NCBI GenBank assembly: GCA_016490735.1
Contig: JAEMWC010000010.1
Coordinates: 870,001 to 934,000 of the forward strand
Reading direction: 5' to 3'
Source of the DNA: Pachyseris speciosa
Lineage: Eukaryota > Cnidaria > Anthozoa > Scleractinia > Pachyseridae
DNA: 64,000 bases
Shown here: positions 1 through 13,700 of the stretch, piece after piece
Layout: each line of letters opens with the position of its first letter
Position numbering within the stretch: the first letter of the stretch is position 1
Translations under genes and position numbers: made by a program
Notes under the pieces: generated by a model
Told to the model about the DNA's origin: nothing
The model's input: only the letters and a program-made list of their open reading frames with translations
Databases searched by the model: none

Positions 1-171
1 GTACCCACATATCCATAAAACAAGCAGTGAAAACGTAAAGCTTGTGGGATGTGGCTGGAGTGACAAGGATATGCCTCACAAATTAATGTGATTTGGTAAG
101 CTGAAGCCACTCTAAAGGCACTAAGGCCACATGGTAGCGGGCATTACCCCTTAAATCTACCAAAGCAAAGA

Positions 172-256
172 TTGAGCCCAAGCATTAGCAGCCATGGACA
201 GCTGTTTCGGCCTTGTTAGGCCTCATCAGCATGGCATAGCTAATGCTCAGGCTCAA
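172..256 (-). ncRNA. Type I hammerhead ribozyme, first copy in the window
   Basis: Same motif on the minus strand; the cleavable C is the complement of base 197. The single variant in this unit (position 73) is outside the ribozyme, so core and stems match all other copies. Confidence 0.92.
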
Positions 257-3200
257 GTACCCACATATCCATAAAACAAGCAGTGAAAACGTAAAGCTTG
301 TGGGATGTGGCTGGAGTGACAAGGATATACCTCACAAATTAATGTGATTTGGTAAGCTGAAGCCACTCTAAAGGCACTAAGGCCACATGGTAGCGGGCAT
401 TACCCCTTAAATCTACCAAAGCAAAGATTGAGCCCAAGCATTAGCAGCCATGGACAGCTGTTTCGGCCTTGTTAGGCCTCATCAGCATGGCATAGCTAAT
501 GCTCAGGCTCAAGTACCCACATATCCATAAAACAAGCAGTGAAAACGTAAAGCTTGTGGGATGTGGCTGGAGTGACAAGGATATACCTCACAAATTAATG
601 TGATTTGGTAAGCTGAAGCCACTCTAAAGGCACTAAGGCCACATGGTAGCGGGCATTACCCCTTAAATCTACCAAAGCAAAGATTGAGCCCAAGCATTAG
701 CAGCCATGGACAGCTGTTTCGGCCTTGTTAGGCCTCATCAGCATGGCATAGCTAATGCTCAGGCTCAAGTACCCACATATCCATAAAACAAGCAGTGAAA
801 ACGTAAAGCTTGTGGGATGTGGCTGGAGTGACAAGGATATACCTCACAAATTAATGTGATTTGGTAAGCTGAAGCCACTCTAAAGGCACTAAGGCCACAT
901 GGTAGCGGGCATTACCCCTTAAATCTACCAAAGCAAAGATTGAGCCCAAGCATTAGCAGCCATGGACAGCTGTTTCGGCCTTGTTAGGCCTCATCAGCAT
1001 GGCATAGCTAATGCTCAGGCTCAAGTACCCACATATCCATAAAACAAGCAGTGAAAACGTAAAGCTTGTGGGATGTGGCTGGAGTGACAAGGATATACCT
1101 CACAAATTAATGTGATTTGGTAAGCTGAAGCCACTCTAAAGGCACTAAGGCCACATGGTAGCGGGCATTACCCCTTAAATCTACCAAAGCAAAGATTGAG
1201 CCCAAGCATTAGCAGCCATGGACAGCTGTTTCGGCCTTGTTAGGCCTCATCAGCATGGCATAGCTAATGCTCAGGCTCAAGTACCCACATATCCATAAAA
1301 CAAGCAGTGAAAACGTAAAGCTTGTGGGATGTGGCTGGAGTGACAAGGATATACCTCACAAATTAATGTGATTTGGTAAGCTGAAGCCACTCTAAAGGCA
1401 CTAAGGCCACATGGTAGCGGGCATTACCCCTTAAATCTACCAAAGCAAAGATTGAGCCCAAGCATTAGCAGCCATGGACAGCTGTTTCGGCCTTGTTAGG
1501 CCTCATCAGCATGGCATAGCTAATGCTCAGGCTCAAGTACCCACATATCCATAAAACAAGCAGTGAAAACGTAAAGCTTGTGGGATGTGGCTGGAGTGAC
1601 AAGGATATACCTCACAAATTAATGTGATTTGGTAAGCTGAAGCCACTCTAAAGGCACTAAGGCCACATGGTAGCGGGCATTACCCCTTAAATCTACCAAA
1701 GCAAAGATTGAGCCCAAGCATTAGCAGCCATGGACAGCTGTTTCGGCCTTGTTAGGCCTCATCAGCATGGCATAGCTAATGCTCAGGCTCAAGTACCCAC
1801 ATATCCATAAAACAAGCAGTGAAAACGTAAAGCTTGTGGGATGTGGCTGGAGTGACAAGGATATACCTCACAAATTAATGTGATTTGGTAAGCTGAAGCC
1901 ACTCTAAAGGCACTAAGGCCACATGGTAGCGGGCATTACCCCTTAAATCTACCAAAGCAAAGATTGAGCCCAAGCATTAGCAGCCATGGACAGCTGTTTC
2001 GGCCTTGTTAGGCCTCATCAGCATGGCATAGCTAATGCTCAGGCTCAAGTACCCACATATCCATAAAACAAGCAGTGAAAACGTAAAGCTTGTGGGATGT
2101 GGCTGGAGTGACAAGGATATACCTCACAAATTAATGTGATTTGGTAAGCTGAAGCCACTCTAAAGGCACTAAGGCCACATGGTAGCGGGCATTACCCCTT
2201 AAATCTACCAAAGCAAAGATTGAGCCCAAGCATTAGCAGCCATGGACAGCTGTTTCGGCCTTGTTAGGCCTCATCAGCATGGCATAGCTAATGCTCAGGC
2301 TCAAGTACCCACATATCCATAAAACAAGCAGTGAAAACGTAAAGCTTGTGGGATGTGGCTGGAGTGACAAGGATATACCTCACAAATTAATGTGATTTGG
2401 TAAGCTGAAGCCACTCTAAAGGCACTAAGGCCACATGGTAGCGGGCATTACCCCTTAAATCTACCAAAGCAAAGATTGAGCCCAAGCATTAGCAGCCATG
2501 GACAGCTGTTTCGGCCTTGTTAGGCCTCATCAGCATGGCATAGCTAATGCTCAGGCTCAAGTACCCACATATCCATAAAACAAGCAGTGAAAACGTAAAG
2601 CTTGTGGGATGTGGCTGGAGTGACAAGGATATACCTCACAAATTAATGTGATTTGGTAAGCTGAAGCCACTCTAAAGGCACTAAGGCCACATGGTAGCGG
2701 GCATTACCCCTTAAATCTACCAAAGCAAAGATTGAGCCCAAGCATTAGCAGCCATGGACAGCTGTTTCGGCCTTGTTAGGCCTCATCAGCATGGCATAGC
2801 TAATGCTCAGGCTCAAGTACCCACATATCCATAAAACAAGCAGTGAAAACGTAAAGCTTGTGGGATGTGGCTGGAGTGACAAGGATATACCTCACAAATT
2901 AATGTGATTTGGTAAGCTGAAGCCACTCTAAAGGCACTAAGGCCACATGGTAGCGGGCATTACCCCTTAAATCTACCAAAGCAAAGATTGAGCCCAAGCA
3001 TTAGCAGCCATGGACAGCTGTTTCGGCCTTGTTAGGCCTCATCAGCATGGCATAGCTAATGCTCAGGCTCAAGTACCCACATATCCATAAAACAAGCAGT
3101 GAAAACGTAAAGCTTGTGGGATGTGGCTGGAGTGACAAGGATATACCTCACAAATTAATGTGATTTGGTAAGCTGAAGCCACTCTAAAGGCACTAAGGCC

Positions 3201-6200
3201 ACATGGTAGCGGGCATTACCCCTTAAATCTACCAAAGCAAAGATTGAGCCCAAGCATTAGCAGCCATGGACAGCTGTTTCGGCCTTGTTAGGCCTCATCA
3301 GCATGGCATAGCTAATGCTCAGGCTCAAGTACCCACATATCCATAAAACAAGCAGTGAAAACGTAAAGCTTGTGGGATGTGGCTGGAGTGACAAGGATAT
3401 ACCTCACAAATTAATGTGATTTGGTAAGCTGAAGCCACTCTAAAGGCACTAAGGCCACATGGTAGCGGGCATTACCCCTTAAATCTACCAAAGCAAAGAT
3501 TGAGCCCAAGCATTAGCAGCCATGGACAGCTGTTTCGGCCTTGTTAGGCCTCATCAGCATGGCATAGCTAATGCTCAGGCTCAAGTACCCACATATCCAT
3601 AAAACAAGCAGTGAAAACGTAAAGCTTGTGGGATGTGGCTGGAGTGACAAGGATATACCTCACAAATTAATGTGATTTGGTAAGCTGAAGCCACTCTAAA
3701 GGCACTAAGGCCACATGGTAGCGGGCATTACCCCTTAAATCTACCAAAGCAAAGATTGAGCCCAAGCATTAGCAGCCATGGACAGCTGTTTCGGCCTTGT
3801 TAGGCCTCATCAGCATGGCATAGCTAATGCTCAGGCTCAAGTACCCACATATCCATAAAACAAGCAGTGAAAACGTAAAGCTTGTGGGATGTGGCTGGAG
3901 TGACAAGGATATACCTCACAAATTAATGTGATTTGGTAAGCTGAAGCCACTCTAAAGGCACTAAGGCCACATGGTAGCGGGCATTACCCCTTAAATCTAC
4001 CAAAGCAAAGATTGAGCCCAAGCATTAGCAGCCATGGACAGCTGTTTCGGCCTTGTTAGGCCTCATCAGCATGGCATAGCTAATGCTCAGGCTCAAGTAC
4101 CCACATATCCATAAAACAAGCAGTGAAAACGTAAAGCTTGTGGGATGTGGCTGGAGTGACAAGGATATACCTCACAAATTAATGTGATTTGGTAAGCTGA
4201 AGCCACTCTAAAGGCACTAAGGCCACATGGTAGCGGGCATTACCCCTTAAATCTACCAAAGCAAAGATTGAGCCCAAGCATTAGCAGCCATGGACAGCTG
4301 TTTCGGCCTTGTTAGGCCTCATCAGCATGGCATAGCTAATGCTCAGGCTCAAGTACCCACATATCCATAAAACAAGCAGTGAAAACGTAAAGCTTGTGGG
4401 ATGTGGCTGGAGTGACAAGGATATACCTCACAAATTAATGTGATTTGGTAAGCTGAAGCCACTCTAAAGGCACTAAGGCCACATGGTAGCGGGCATTACC
4501 CCTTAAATCTACCAAAGCAAAGATTGAGCCCAAGCATTAGCAGCCATGGACAGCTGTTTCGGCCTTGTTAGGCCTCATCAGCATGGCATAGCTAATGCTC
4601 AGGCTCAAGTACCCACATATCCATAAAACAAGCAGTGAAAACGTAAAGCTTGTGGGATGTGGCTGGAGTGACAAGGATATACCTCACAAATTAATGTGAT
4701 TTGGTAAGCTGAAGCCACTCTAAAGGCACTAAGGCCACATGGTAGCGGGCATTACCCCTTAAATCTACCAAAGCAAAGATTGAGCCCAAGCATTAGCAGC
4801 CATGGACAGCTGTTTCGGCCTTGTTAGGCCTCATCAGCATGGCATAGCTAATGCTCAGGCTCAAGTACCCACATATCCATAAAACAAGCAGTGAAAACGT
4901 AAAGCTTGTGGGATGTGGCTGGAGTGACAAGGATATACCTCACAAATTAATGTGATTTGGTAAGCTGAAGCCACTCTAAAGGCACTAAGGCCACATGGTA
5001 GCGGGCATTACCCCTTAAATCTACCAAAGCAAAGATTGAGCCCAAGCATTAGCAGCCATGGACAGCTGTTTCGGCCTTGTTAGGCCTCATCAGCATGGCA
5101 TAGCTAATGCTCAGGCTCAAGTACCCACATATCCATAAAACAAGCAGTGAAAACGTAAAGCTTGTGGGATGTGGCTGGAGTGACAAGGATATACCTCACA
5201 AATTAATGTGATTTGGTAAGCTGAAGCCACTCTAAAGGCACTAAGGCCACATGGTAGCGGGCATTACCCCTTAAATCTACCAAAGCAAAGATTGAGCCCA
5301 AGCATTAGCAGCCATGGACAGCTGTTTCGGCCTTGTTAGGCCTCATCAGCATGGCATAGCTAATGCTCAGGCTCAAGTACCCACATATCCATAAAACAAG
5401 CAGTGAAAACGTAAAGCTTGTGGGATGTGGCTGGAGTGACAAGGATATACCTCACAAATTAATGTGATTTGGTAAGCTGAAGCCACTCTAAAGGCACTAA
5501 GGCCACATGGTAGCGGGCATTACCCCTTAAATCTACCAAAGCAAAGATTGAGCCCAAGCATTAGCAGCCATGGACAGCTGTTTCGGCCTTGTTAGGCCTC
5601 ATCAGCATGGCATAGCTAATGCTCAGGCTCAAGTACCCACATATCCATAAAACAAGCAGTGAAAACGTAAAGCTTGTGGGATGTGGCTGGAGTGACAAGG
5701 ATATACCTCACAAATTAATGTGATTTGGTAAGCTGAAGCCACTCTAAAGGCACTAAGGCCACATGGTAGCGGGCATTACCCCTTAAATCTACCAAAGCAA
5801 AGATTGAGCCCAAGCATTAGCAGCCATGGACAGCTGTTTCGGCCTTGTTAGGCCTCATCAGCATGGCATAGCTAATGCTCAGGCTCAAGTACCCACATAT
5901 CCATAAAACAAGCAGTGAAAACGTAAAGCTTGTGGGATGTGGCTGGAGTGACAAGGATATACCTCACAAATTAATGTGATTTGGTAAGCTGAAGCCACTC
6001 TAAAGGCACTAAGGCCACATGGTAGCGGGCATTACCCCTTAAATCTACCAAAGCAAAGATTGAGCCCAAGCATTAGCAGCCATGGACAGCTGTTTCGGCC
6101 TTGTTAGGCCTCATCAGCATGGCATAGCTAATGCTCAGGCTCAAGTACCCACATATCCATAAAACAAGCAGTGAAAACGTAAAGCTTGTGGGATGTGGCT

Positions 6201-7339
6201 GGAGTGACAAGGATATACCTCACAAATTAATGTGATTTGGTAAGCTGAAGCCACTCTAAAGGCACTAAGGCCACATGGTAGCGGGCATTACCCCTTAAAT
6301 CTACCAAAGCAAAGATTGAGCCCAAGCATTAGCAGCCATGGACAGCTGTTTCGGCCTTGTTAGGCCTCATCAGCATGGCATAGCTAATGCTCAGGCTCAA
6401 GTACCCACATATCCATAAAACAAGCAGTGAAAACGTAAAGCTTGTGGGATGTGGCTGGAGTGACAAGGATATACCTCACAAATTAATGTGATTTGGTAAG
6501 CTGAAGCCACTCTAAAGGCACTAAGGCCACATGGTAGCGGGCATTACCCCTTAAATCTACCAAAGCAAAGATTGAGCCCAAGCATTAGCAGCCATGGACA
6601 GCTGTTTCGGCCTTGTTAGGCCTCATCAGCATGGCATAGCTAATGCTCAGGCTCAAGTACCCACATATCCATAAAACAAGCAGTGAAAACGTAAAGCTTG
6701 TGGGATGTGGCTGGAGTGACAAGGATATACCTCACAAATTAATGTGATTTGGTAAGCTGAAGCCACTCTAAAGGCACTAAGGCCACATGGTAGCGGGCAT
6801 TACCCCTTAAATCTACCAAAGCAAAGATTGAGCCCAAGCATTAGCAGCCATGGACAGCTGTTTCGGCCTTGTTAGGCCTCATCAGCATGGCATAGCTAAT
6901 GCTCAGGCTCAAGTACCCACATATCCATAAAACAAGCAGTGAAAACGTAAAGCTTGTGGGATGTGGCTGGAGTGACAAGGATATACCTCACAAATTAATG
7001 TGATTTGGTAAGCTGAAGCCACTCTAAAGGCACTAAGGCCACATGGTAGCGGGCATTACCCCTTAAATCTACCAAAGCAAAGATTGAGCCCAAGCATTAG
7101 CAGCCATGGACAGCTGTTTCGGCCTTGTTAGGCCTCATCAGCATGGCATAGCTAATGCTCAGGCTCAAGTACCCACATATCCATAAAACAAGCAGTGAAA
7201 ACGTAAAGCTTGTGGGATGTGGCTGGAGTGACAAGGATATACCTCACAAATTAATGTGATTTGGTAAGCTGAAGCCACTCTAAAGGCACTAAGGCCACAT
7301 GGTAGCGGGCATTACCCCTTAAATCTACCAAAGCAAAGA

Positions 7340-7424
7340 TTGAGCCCAAGCATTAGCAGCCATGGACAGCTGTTTCGGCCTTGTTAGGCCTCATCAGCAT
7401 GGCATAGCTAATGCTCAGGCTCAA
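7340..7424 (-). ncRNA. Type I hammerhead ribozyme, copy nearest the centre in left arm
   Basis: Minus-strand reading gives the same footprint: stem I, CTGATGA, five-pair stem II with AACA loop, GAAA, palindromic ACAGCTGT and the cleavable C at 7365, with cleavage predicted between 7365 and 7364. The 29 complete left-arm copies occupy 172+256k to 256+256k for k=0 to 28, all on the minus strand. That is the transcribed strand of the surrounding integrin gene, so these copies would be present in sense in its pre-mRNA if transcription reaches them. Confidence 0.93.
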
Positions 7425-7504
7425 GTACCCACATATCCATAAAACAAGCAGTGAAAACGTAAAGCTTGTGGGATGTGGCTGGAGTGACAAGGATATACCT
7501 CACA

Positions 7505-7569
7505 TGTGCCCGCTACCATGTGGCCTTAGTGCCTTTAGAGTGGCTTCAGCTTACCAAATCACATTAATT
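7505..7569. other. Centre of the giant palindrome (inversion junction)
   Basis: The left arm stops at 7504 (unit offset 80). Two extra bases (TG, 7505-7506) follow, and the inverted arm starts at unit offset 143. Base 7504 therefore pairs with 7570, and 7505-7569 is a 65-nt non-palindromic spacer between inverted arms that match for more than 7.4 kb. Such a spacer is expected from fold-back or break-induced inversion, but also from a chimeric fold-back read or assembly join. Confidence 0.9.
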
Positions 7570-7649
7570 TGTGAGGTATATCCTTGTCACTCCAGCCACA
7601 TCCCACAAGCTTTACGTTTTCACTGCTTGTTTTATGGATATGTGGGTAC

Positions 7650-7734
7650 TTGAGCCTGAGCATTAGCTATGCCATGCTGATGAGGCCTAACAAGGCCGAA
7701 ACAGCTGTCCATGGCTGCTAATGCTTGGGCTCAA
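7650..7734 (+). ncRNA. Type I hammerhead ribozyme, first complete copy of right arm
   Basis: Read on the plus strand, the conserved core CTGATGA (7677-7683) is followed by stem II (GGCCT, loop AACA, AGGCC), then GAAA, then ACAGCTGT and the cleavable C at 7709. Stem I pairs GCCATG just before the core with CATGGC just after the cleavage site. It continues through a small TAT/T internal loop into GCATTAGC with GCTAATGC, and after a TGA/TTG mismatch into TTGAGCC with GGCTCAA. The invariant A15.1-U16.1 pair and a GUC cleavage triplet are present. Predicted cleavage is between 7709 and 7710. Stem III is only three pairs with a GC loop, or eight pairs if two copies pair through the palindrome. Identical copies start at 7650+256k for k=0 to 36. 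Activity is inferred from the family, not shown. Confidence 0.93.
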
Positions 7735-10700
7735 TCTTTGCTTTGGTAGATTTAAGGGGTAATGCCCGCTACCATGTGGCCTTAGTGCCTTTAGAGTGGC
7801 TTCAGCTTACCAAATCACATTAATTTGTGAGGTATATCCTTGTCACTCCAGCCACATCCCACAAGCTTTACGTTTTCACTGCTTGTTTTATGGATATGTG
7901 GGTACTTGAGCCTGAGCATTAGCTATGCCATGCTGATGAGGCCTAACAAGGCCGAAACAGCTGTCCATGGCTGCTAATGCTTGGGCTCAATCTTTGCTTT
8001 GGTAGATTTAAGGGGTAATGCCCGCTACCATGTGGCCTTAGTGCCTTTAGAGTGGCTTCAGCTTACCAAATCACATTAATTTGTGAGGTATATCCTTGTC
8101 ACTCCAGCCACATCCCACAAGCTTTACGTTTTCACTGCTTGTTTTATGGATATGTGGGTACTTGAGCCTGAGCATTAGCTATGCCATGCTGATGAGGCCT
8201 AACAAGGCCGAAACAGCTGTCCATGGCTGCTAATGCTTGGGCTCAATCTTTGCTTTGGTAGATTTAAGGGGTAATGCCCGCTACCATGTGGCCTTAGTGC
8301 CTTTAGAGTGGCTTCAGCTTACCAAATCACATTAATTTGTGAGGTATATCCTTGTCACTCCAGCCACATCCCACAAGCTTTACGTTTTCACTGCTTGTTT
8401 TATGGATATGTGGGTACTTGAGCCTGAGCATTAGCTATGCCATGCTGATGAGGCCTAACAAGGCCGAAACAGCTGTCCATGGCTGCTAATGCTTGGGCTC
8501 AATCTTTGCTTTGGTAGATTTAAGGGGTAATGCCCGCTACCATGTGGCCTTAGTGCCTTTAGAGTGGCTTCAGCTTACCAAATCACATTAATTTGTGAGG
8601 TATATCCTTGTCACTCCAGCCACATCCCACAAGCTTTACGTTTTCACTGCTTGTTTTATGGATATGTGGGTACTTGAGCCTGAGCATTAGCTATGCCATG
8701 CTGATGAGGCCTAACAAGGCCGAAACAGCTGTCCATGGCTGCTAATGCTTGGGCTCAATCTTTGCTTTGGTAGATTTAAGGGGTAATGCCCGCTACCATG
8801 TGGCCTTAGTGCCTTTAGAGTGGCTTCAGCTTACCAAATCACATTAATTTGTGAGGTATATCCTTGTCACTCCAGCCACATCCCACAAGCTTTACGTTTT
8901 CACTGCTTGTTTTATGGATATGTGGGTACTTGAGCCTGAGCATTAGCTATGCCATGCTGATGAGGCCTAACAAGGCCGAAACAGCTGTCCATGGCTGCTA
9001 ATGCTTGGGCTCAATCTTTGCTTTGGTAGATTTAAGGGGTAATGCCCGCTACCATGTGGCCTTAGTGCCTTTAGAGTGGCTTCAGCTTACCAAATCACAT
9101 TAATTTGTGAGGTATATCCTTGTCACTCCAGCCACATCCCACAAGCTTTACGTTTTCACTGCTTGTTTTATGGATATGTGGGTACTTGAGCCTGAGCATT
9201 AGCTATGCCATGCTGATGAGGCCTAACAAGGCCGAAACAGCTGTCCATGGCTGCTAATGCTTGGGCTCAATCTTTGCTTTGGTAGATTTAAGGGGTAATG
9301 CCCGCTACCATGTGGCCTTAGTGCCTTTAGAGTGGCTTCAGCTTACCAAATCACATTAATTTGTGAGGTATATCCTTGTCACTCCAGCCACATCCCACAA
9401 GCTTTACGTTTTCACTGCTTGTTTTATGGATATGTGGGTACTTGAGCCTGAGCATTAGCTATGCCATGCTGATGAGGCCTAACAAGGCCGAAACAGCTGT
9501 CCATGGCTGCTAATGCTTGGGCTCAATCTTTGCTTTGGTAGATTTAAGGGGTAATGCCCGCTACCATGTGGCCTTAGTGCCTTTAGAGTGGCTTCAGCTT
9601 ACCAAATCACATTAATTTGTGAGGTATATCCTTGTCACTCCAGCCACATCCCACAAGCTTTACGTTTTCACTGCTTGTTTTATGGATATGTGGGTACTTG
9701 AGCCTGAGCATTAGCTATGCCATGCTGATGAGGCCTAACAAGGCCGAAACAGCTGTCCATGGCTGCTAATGCTTGGGCTCAATCTTTGCTTTGGTAGATT
9801 TAAGGGGTAATGCCCGCTACCATGTGGCCTTAGTGCCTTTAGAGTGGCTTCAGCTTACCAAATCACATTAATTTGTGAGGTATATCCTTGTCACTCCAGC
9901 CACATCCCACAAGCTTTACGTTTTCACTGCTTGTTTTATGGATATGTGGGTACTTGAGCCTGAGCATTAGCTATGCCATGCTGATGAGGCCTAACAAGGC
10001 CGAAACAGCTGTCCATGGCTGCTAATGCTTGGGCTCAATCTTTGCTTTGGTAGATTTAAGGGGTAATGCCCGCTACCATGTGGCCTTAGTGCCTTTAGAG
10101 TGGCTTCAGCTTACCAAATCACATTAATTTGTGAGGTATATCCTTGTCACTCCAGCCACATCCCACAAGCTTTACGTTTTCACTGCTTGTTTTATGGATA
10201 TGTGGGTACTTGAGCCTGAGCATTAGCTATGCCATGCTGATGAGGCCTAACAAGGCCGAAACAGCTGTCCATGGCTGCTAATGCTTGGGCTCAATCTTTG
10301 CTTTGGTAGATTTAAGGGGTAATGCCCGCTACCATGTGGCCTTAGTGCCTTTAGAGTGGCTTCAGCTTACCAAATCACATTAATTTGTGAGGTATATCCT
10401 TGTCACTCCAGCCACATCCCACAAGCTTTACGTTTTCACTGCTTGTTTTATGGATATGTGGGTACTTGAGCCTGAGCATTAGCTATGCCATGCTGATGAG
10501 GCCTAACAAGGCCGAAACAGCTGTCCATGGCTGCTAATGCTTGGGCTCAATCTTTGCTTTGGTAGATTTAAGGGGTAATGCCCGCTACCATGTGGCCTTA
10601 GTGCCTTTAGAGTGGCTTCAGCTTACCAAATCACATTAATTTGTGAGGTATATCCTTGTCACTCCAGCCACATCCCACAAGCTTTACGTTTTCACTGCTT

Positions 10701-13700
10701 GTTTTATGGATATGTGGGTACTTGAGCCTGAGCATTAGCTATGCCATGCTGATGAGGCCTAACAAGGCCGAAACAGCTGTCCATGGCTGCTAATGCTTGG
10801 GCTCAATCTTTGCTTTGGTAGATTTAAGGGGTAATGCCCGCTACCATGTGGCCTTAGTGCCTTTAGAGTGGCTTCAGCTTACCAAATCACATTAATTTGT
10901 GAGGTATATCCTTGTCACTCCAGCCACATCCCACAAGCTTTACGTTTTCACTGCTTGTTTTATGGATATGTGGGTACTTGAGCCTGAGCATTAGCTATGC
11001 CATGCTGATGAGGCCTAACAAGGCCGAAACAGCTGTCCATGGCTGCTAATGCTTGGGCTCAATCTTTGCTTTGGTAGATTTAAGGGGTAATGCCCGCTAC
11101 CATGTGGCCTTAGTGCCTTTAGAGTGGCTTCAGCTTACCAAATCACATTAATTTGTGAGGTATATCCTTGTCACTCCAGCCACATCCCACAAGCTTTACG
11201 TTTTCACTGCTTGTTTTATGGATATGTGGGTACTTGAGCCTGAGCATTAGCTATGCCATGCTGATGAGGCCTAACAAGGCCGAAACAGCTGTCCATGGCT
11301 GCTAATGCTTGGGCTCAATCTTTGCTTTGGTAGATTTAAGGGGTAATGCCCGCTACCATGTGGCCTTAGTGCCTTTAGAGTGGCTTCAGCTTACCAAATC
11401 ACATTAATTTGTGAGGTATATCCTTGTCACTCCAGCCACATCCCACAAGCTTTACGTTTTCACTGCTTGTTTTATGGATATGTGGGTACTTGAGCCTGAG
11501 CATTAGCTATGCCATGCTGATGAGGCCTAACAAGGCCGAAACAGCTGTCCATGGCTGCTAATGCTTGGGCTCAATCTTTGCTTTGGTAGATTTAAGGGGT
11601 AATGCCCGCTACCATGTGGCCTTAGTGCCTTTAGAGTGGCTTCAGCTTACCAAATCACATTAATTTGTGAGGTATATCCTTGTCACTCCAGCCACATCCC
11701 ACAAGCTTTACGTTTTCACTGCTTGTTTTATGGATATGTGGGTACTTGAGCCTGAGCATTAGCTATGCCATGCTGATGAGGCCTAACAAGGCCGAAACAG
11801 CTGTCCATGGCTGCTAATGCTTGGGCTCAATCTTTGCTTTGGTAGATTTAAGGGGTAATGCCCGCTACCATGTGGCCTTAGTGCCTTTAGAGTGGCTTCA
11901 GCTTACCAAATCACATTAATTTGTGAGGTATATCCTTGTCACTCCAGCCACATCCCACAAGCTTTACGTTTTCACTGCTTGTTTTATGGATATGTGGGTA
12001 CTTGAGCCTGAGCATTAGCTATGCCATGCTGATGAGGCCTAACAAGGCCGAAACAGCTGTCCATGGCTGCTAATGCTTGGGCTCAATCTTTGCTTTGGTA
12101 GATTTAAGGGGTAATGCCCGCTACCATGTGGCCTTAGTGCCTTTAGAGTGGCTTCAGCTTACCAAATCACATTAATTTGTGAGGTATATCCTTGTCACTC
12201 CAGCCACATCCCACAAGCTTTACGTTTTCACTGCTTGTTTTATGGATATGTGGGTACTTGAGCCTGAGCATTAGCTATGCCATGCTGATGAGGCCTAACA
12301 AGGCCGAAACAGCTGTCCATGGCTGCTAATGCTTGGGCTCAATCTTTGCTTTGGTAGATTTAAGGGGTAATGCCCGCTACCATGTGGCCTTAGTGCCTTT
12401 AGAGTGGCTTCAGCTTACCAAATCACATTAATTTGTGAGGTATATCCTTGTCACTCCAGCCACATCCCACAAGCTTTACGTTTTCACTGCTTGTTTTATG
12501 GATATGTGGGTACTTGAGCCTGAGCATTAGCTATGCCATGCTGATGAGGCCTAACAAGGCCGAAACAGCTGTCCATGGCTGCTAATGCTTGGGCTCAATC
12601 TTTGCTTTGGTAGATTTAAGGGGTAATGCCCGCTACCATGTGGCCTTAGTGCCTTTAGAGTGGCTTCAGCTTACCAAATCACATTAATTTGTGAGGTATA
12701 TCCTTGTCACTCCAGCCACATCCCACAAGCTTTACGTTTTCACTGCTTGTTTTATGGATATGTGGGTACTTGAGCCTGAGCATTAGCTATGCCATGCTGA
12801 TGAGGCCTAACAAGGCCGAAACAGCTGTCCATGGCTGCTAATGCTTGGGCTCAATCTTTGCTTTGGTAGATTTAAGGGGTAATGCCCGCTACCATGTGGC
12901 CTTAGTGCCTTTAGAGTGGCTTCAGCTTACCAAATCACATTAATTTGTGAGGTATATCCTTGTCACTCCAGCCACATCCCACAAGCTTTACGTTTTCACT
13001 GCTTGTTTTATGGATATGTGGGTACTTGAGCCTGAGCATTAGCTATGCCATGCTGATGAGGCCTAACAAGGCCGAAACAGCTGTCCATGGCTGCTAATGC
13101 TTGGGCTCAATCTTTGCTTTGGTAGATTTAAGGGGTAATGCCCGCTACCATGTGGCCTTAGTGCCTTTAGAGTGGCTTCAGCTTACCAAATCACATTAAT
13201 TTGTGAGGTATATCCTTGTCACTCCAGCCACATCCCACAAGCTTTACGTTTTCACTGCTTGTTTTATGGATATGTGGGTACTTGAGCCTGAGCATTAGCT
13301 ATGCCATGCTGATGAGGCCTAACAAGGCCGAAACAGCTGTCCATGGCTGCTAATGCTTGGGCTCAATCTTTGCTTTGGTAGATTTAAGGGGTAATGCCCG
13401 CTACCATGTGGCCTTAGTGCCTTTAGAGTGGCTTCAGCTTACCAAATCACATTAATTTGTGAGGTATATCCTTGTCACTCCAGCCACATCCCACAAGCTT
13501 TACGTTTTCACTGCTTGTTTTATGGATATGTGGGTACTTGAGCCTGAGCATTAGCTATGCCATGCTGATGAGGCCTAACAAGGCCGAAACAGCTGTCCAT
13601 GGCTGCTAATGCTTGGGCTCAATCTTTGCTTTGGTAGATTTAAGGGGTAATGCCCGCTACCATGTGGCCTTAGTGCCTTTAGAGTGGCTTCAGCTTACCA

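Larger units (their letters stand above)
1..7504 (-). repeat. 256-bp hammerhead-ribozyme satellite, left arm
   Basis: Tandem array with an exact 256-bp period: unit starts fall at 1, 257, 513 and so on to 7425, giving 29 full units plus 80 bases of a thirtieth. By eye the copies are identical except for A to G at position 73 of the first copy. No net indel is present over 29 periods. The strand given is the ribozyme sense strand: the minus strand of every unit carries a type I hammerhead ribozyme. The array reaches the first base of the window, so its true left end is not seen. No ORF of note lies in the unit. Known animal hammerhead circRNA (retrozyme-like) repeats have similar unit size and tandem form; membership here is inferred. 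Confidence 0.97.

Noticed and set aside
7411..7653. 80-codon ORF across the palindrome centre
   Set aside because: It arises only from the inversion junction, has no family motif and reads satellite sequence on both sides.
7507..7762. Internal RNA polymerase III promoter in the 256-bp unit
   Set aside because: GGTACTTGAGCC resembles a B box only loosely and no convincing A box sits at the right distance.
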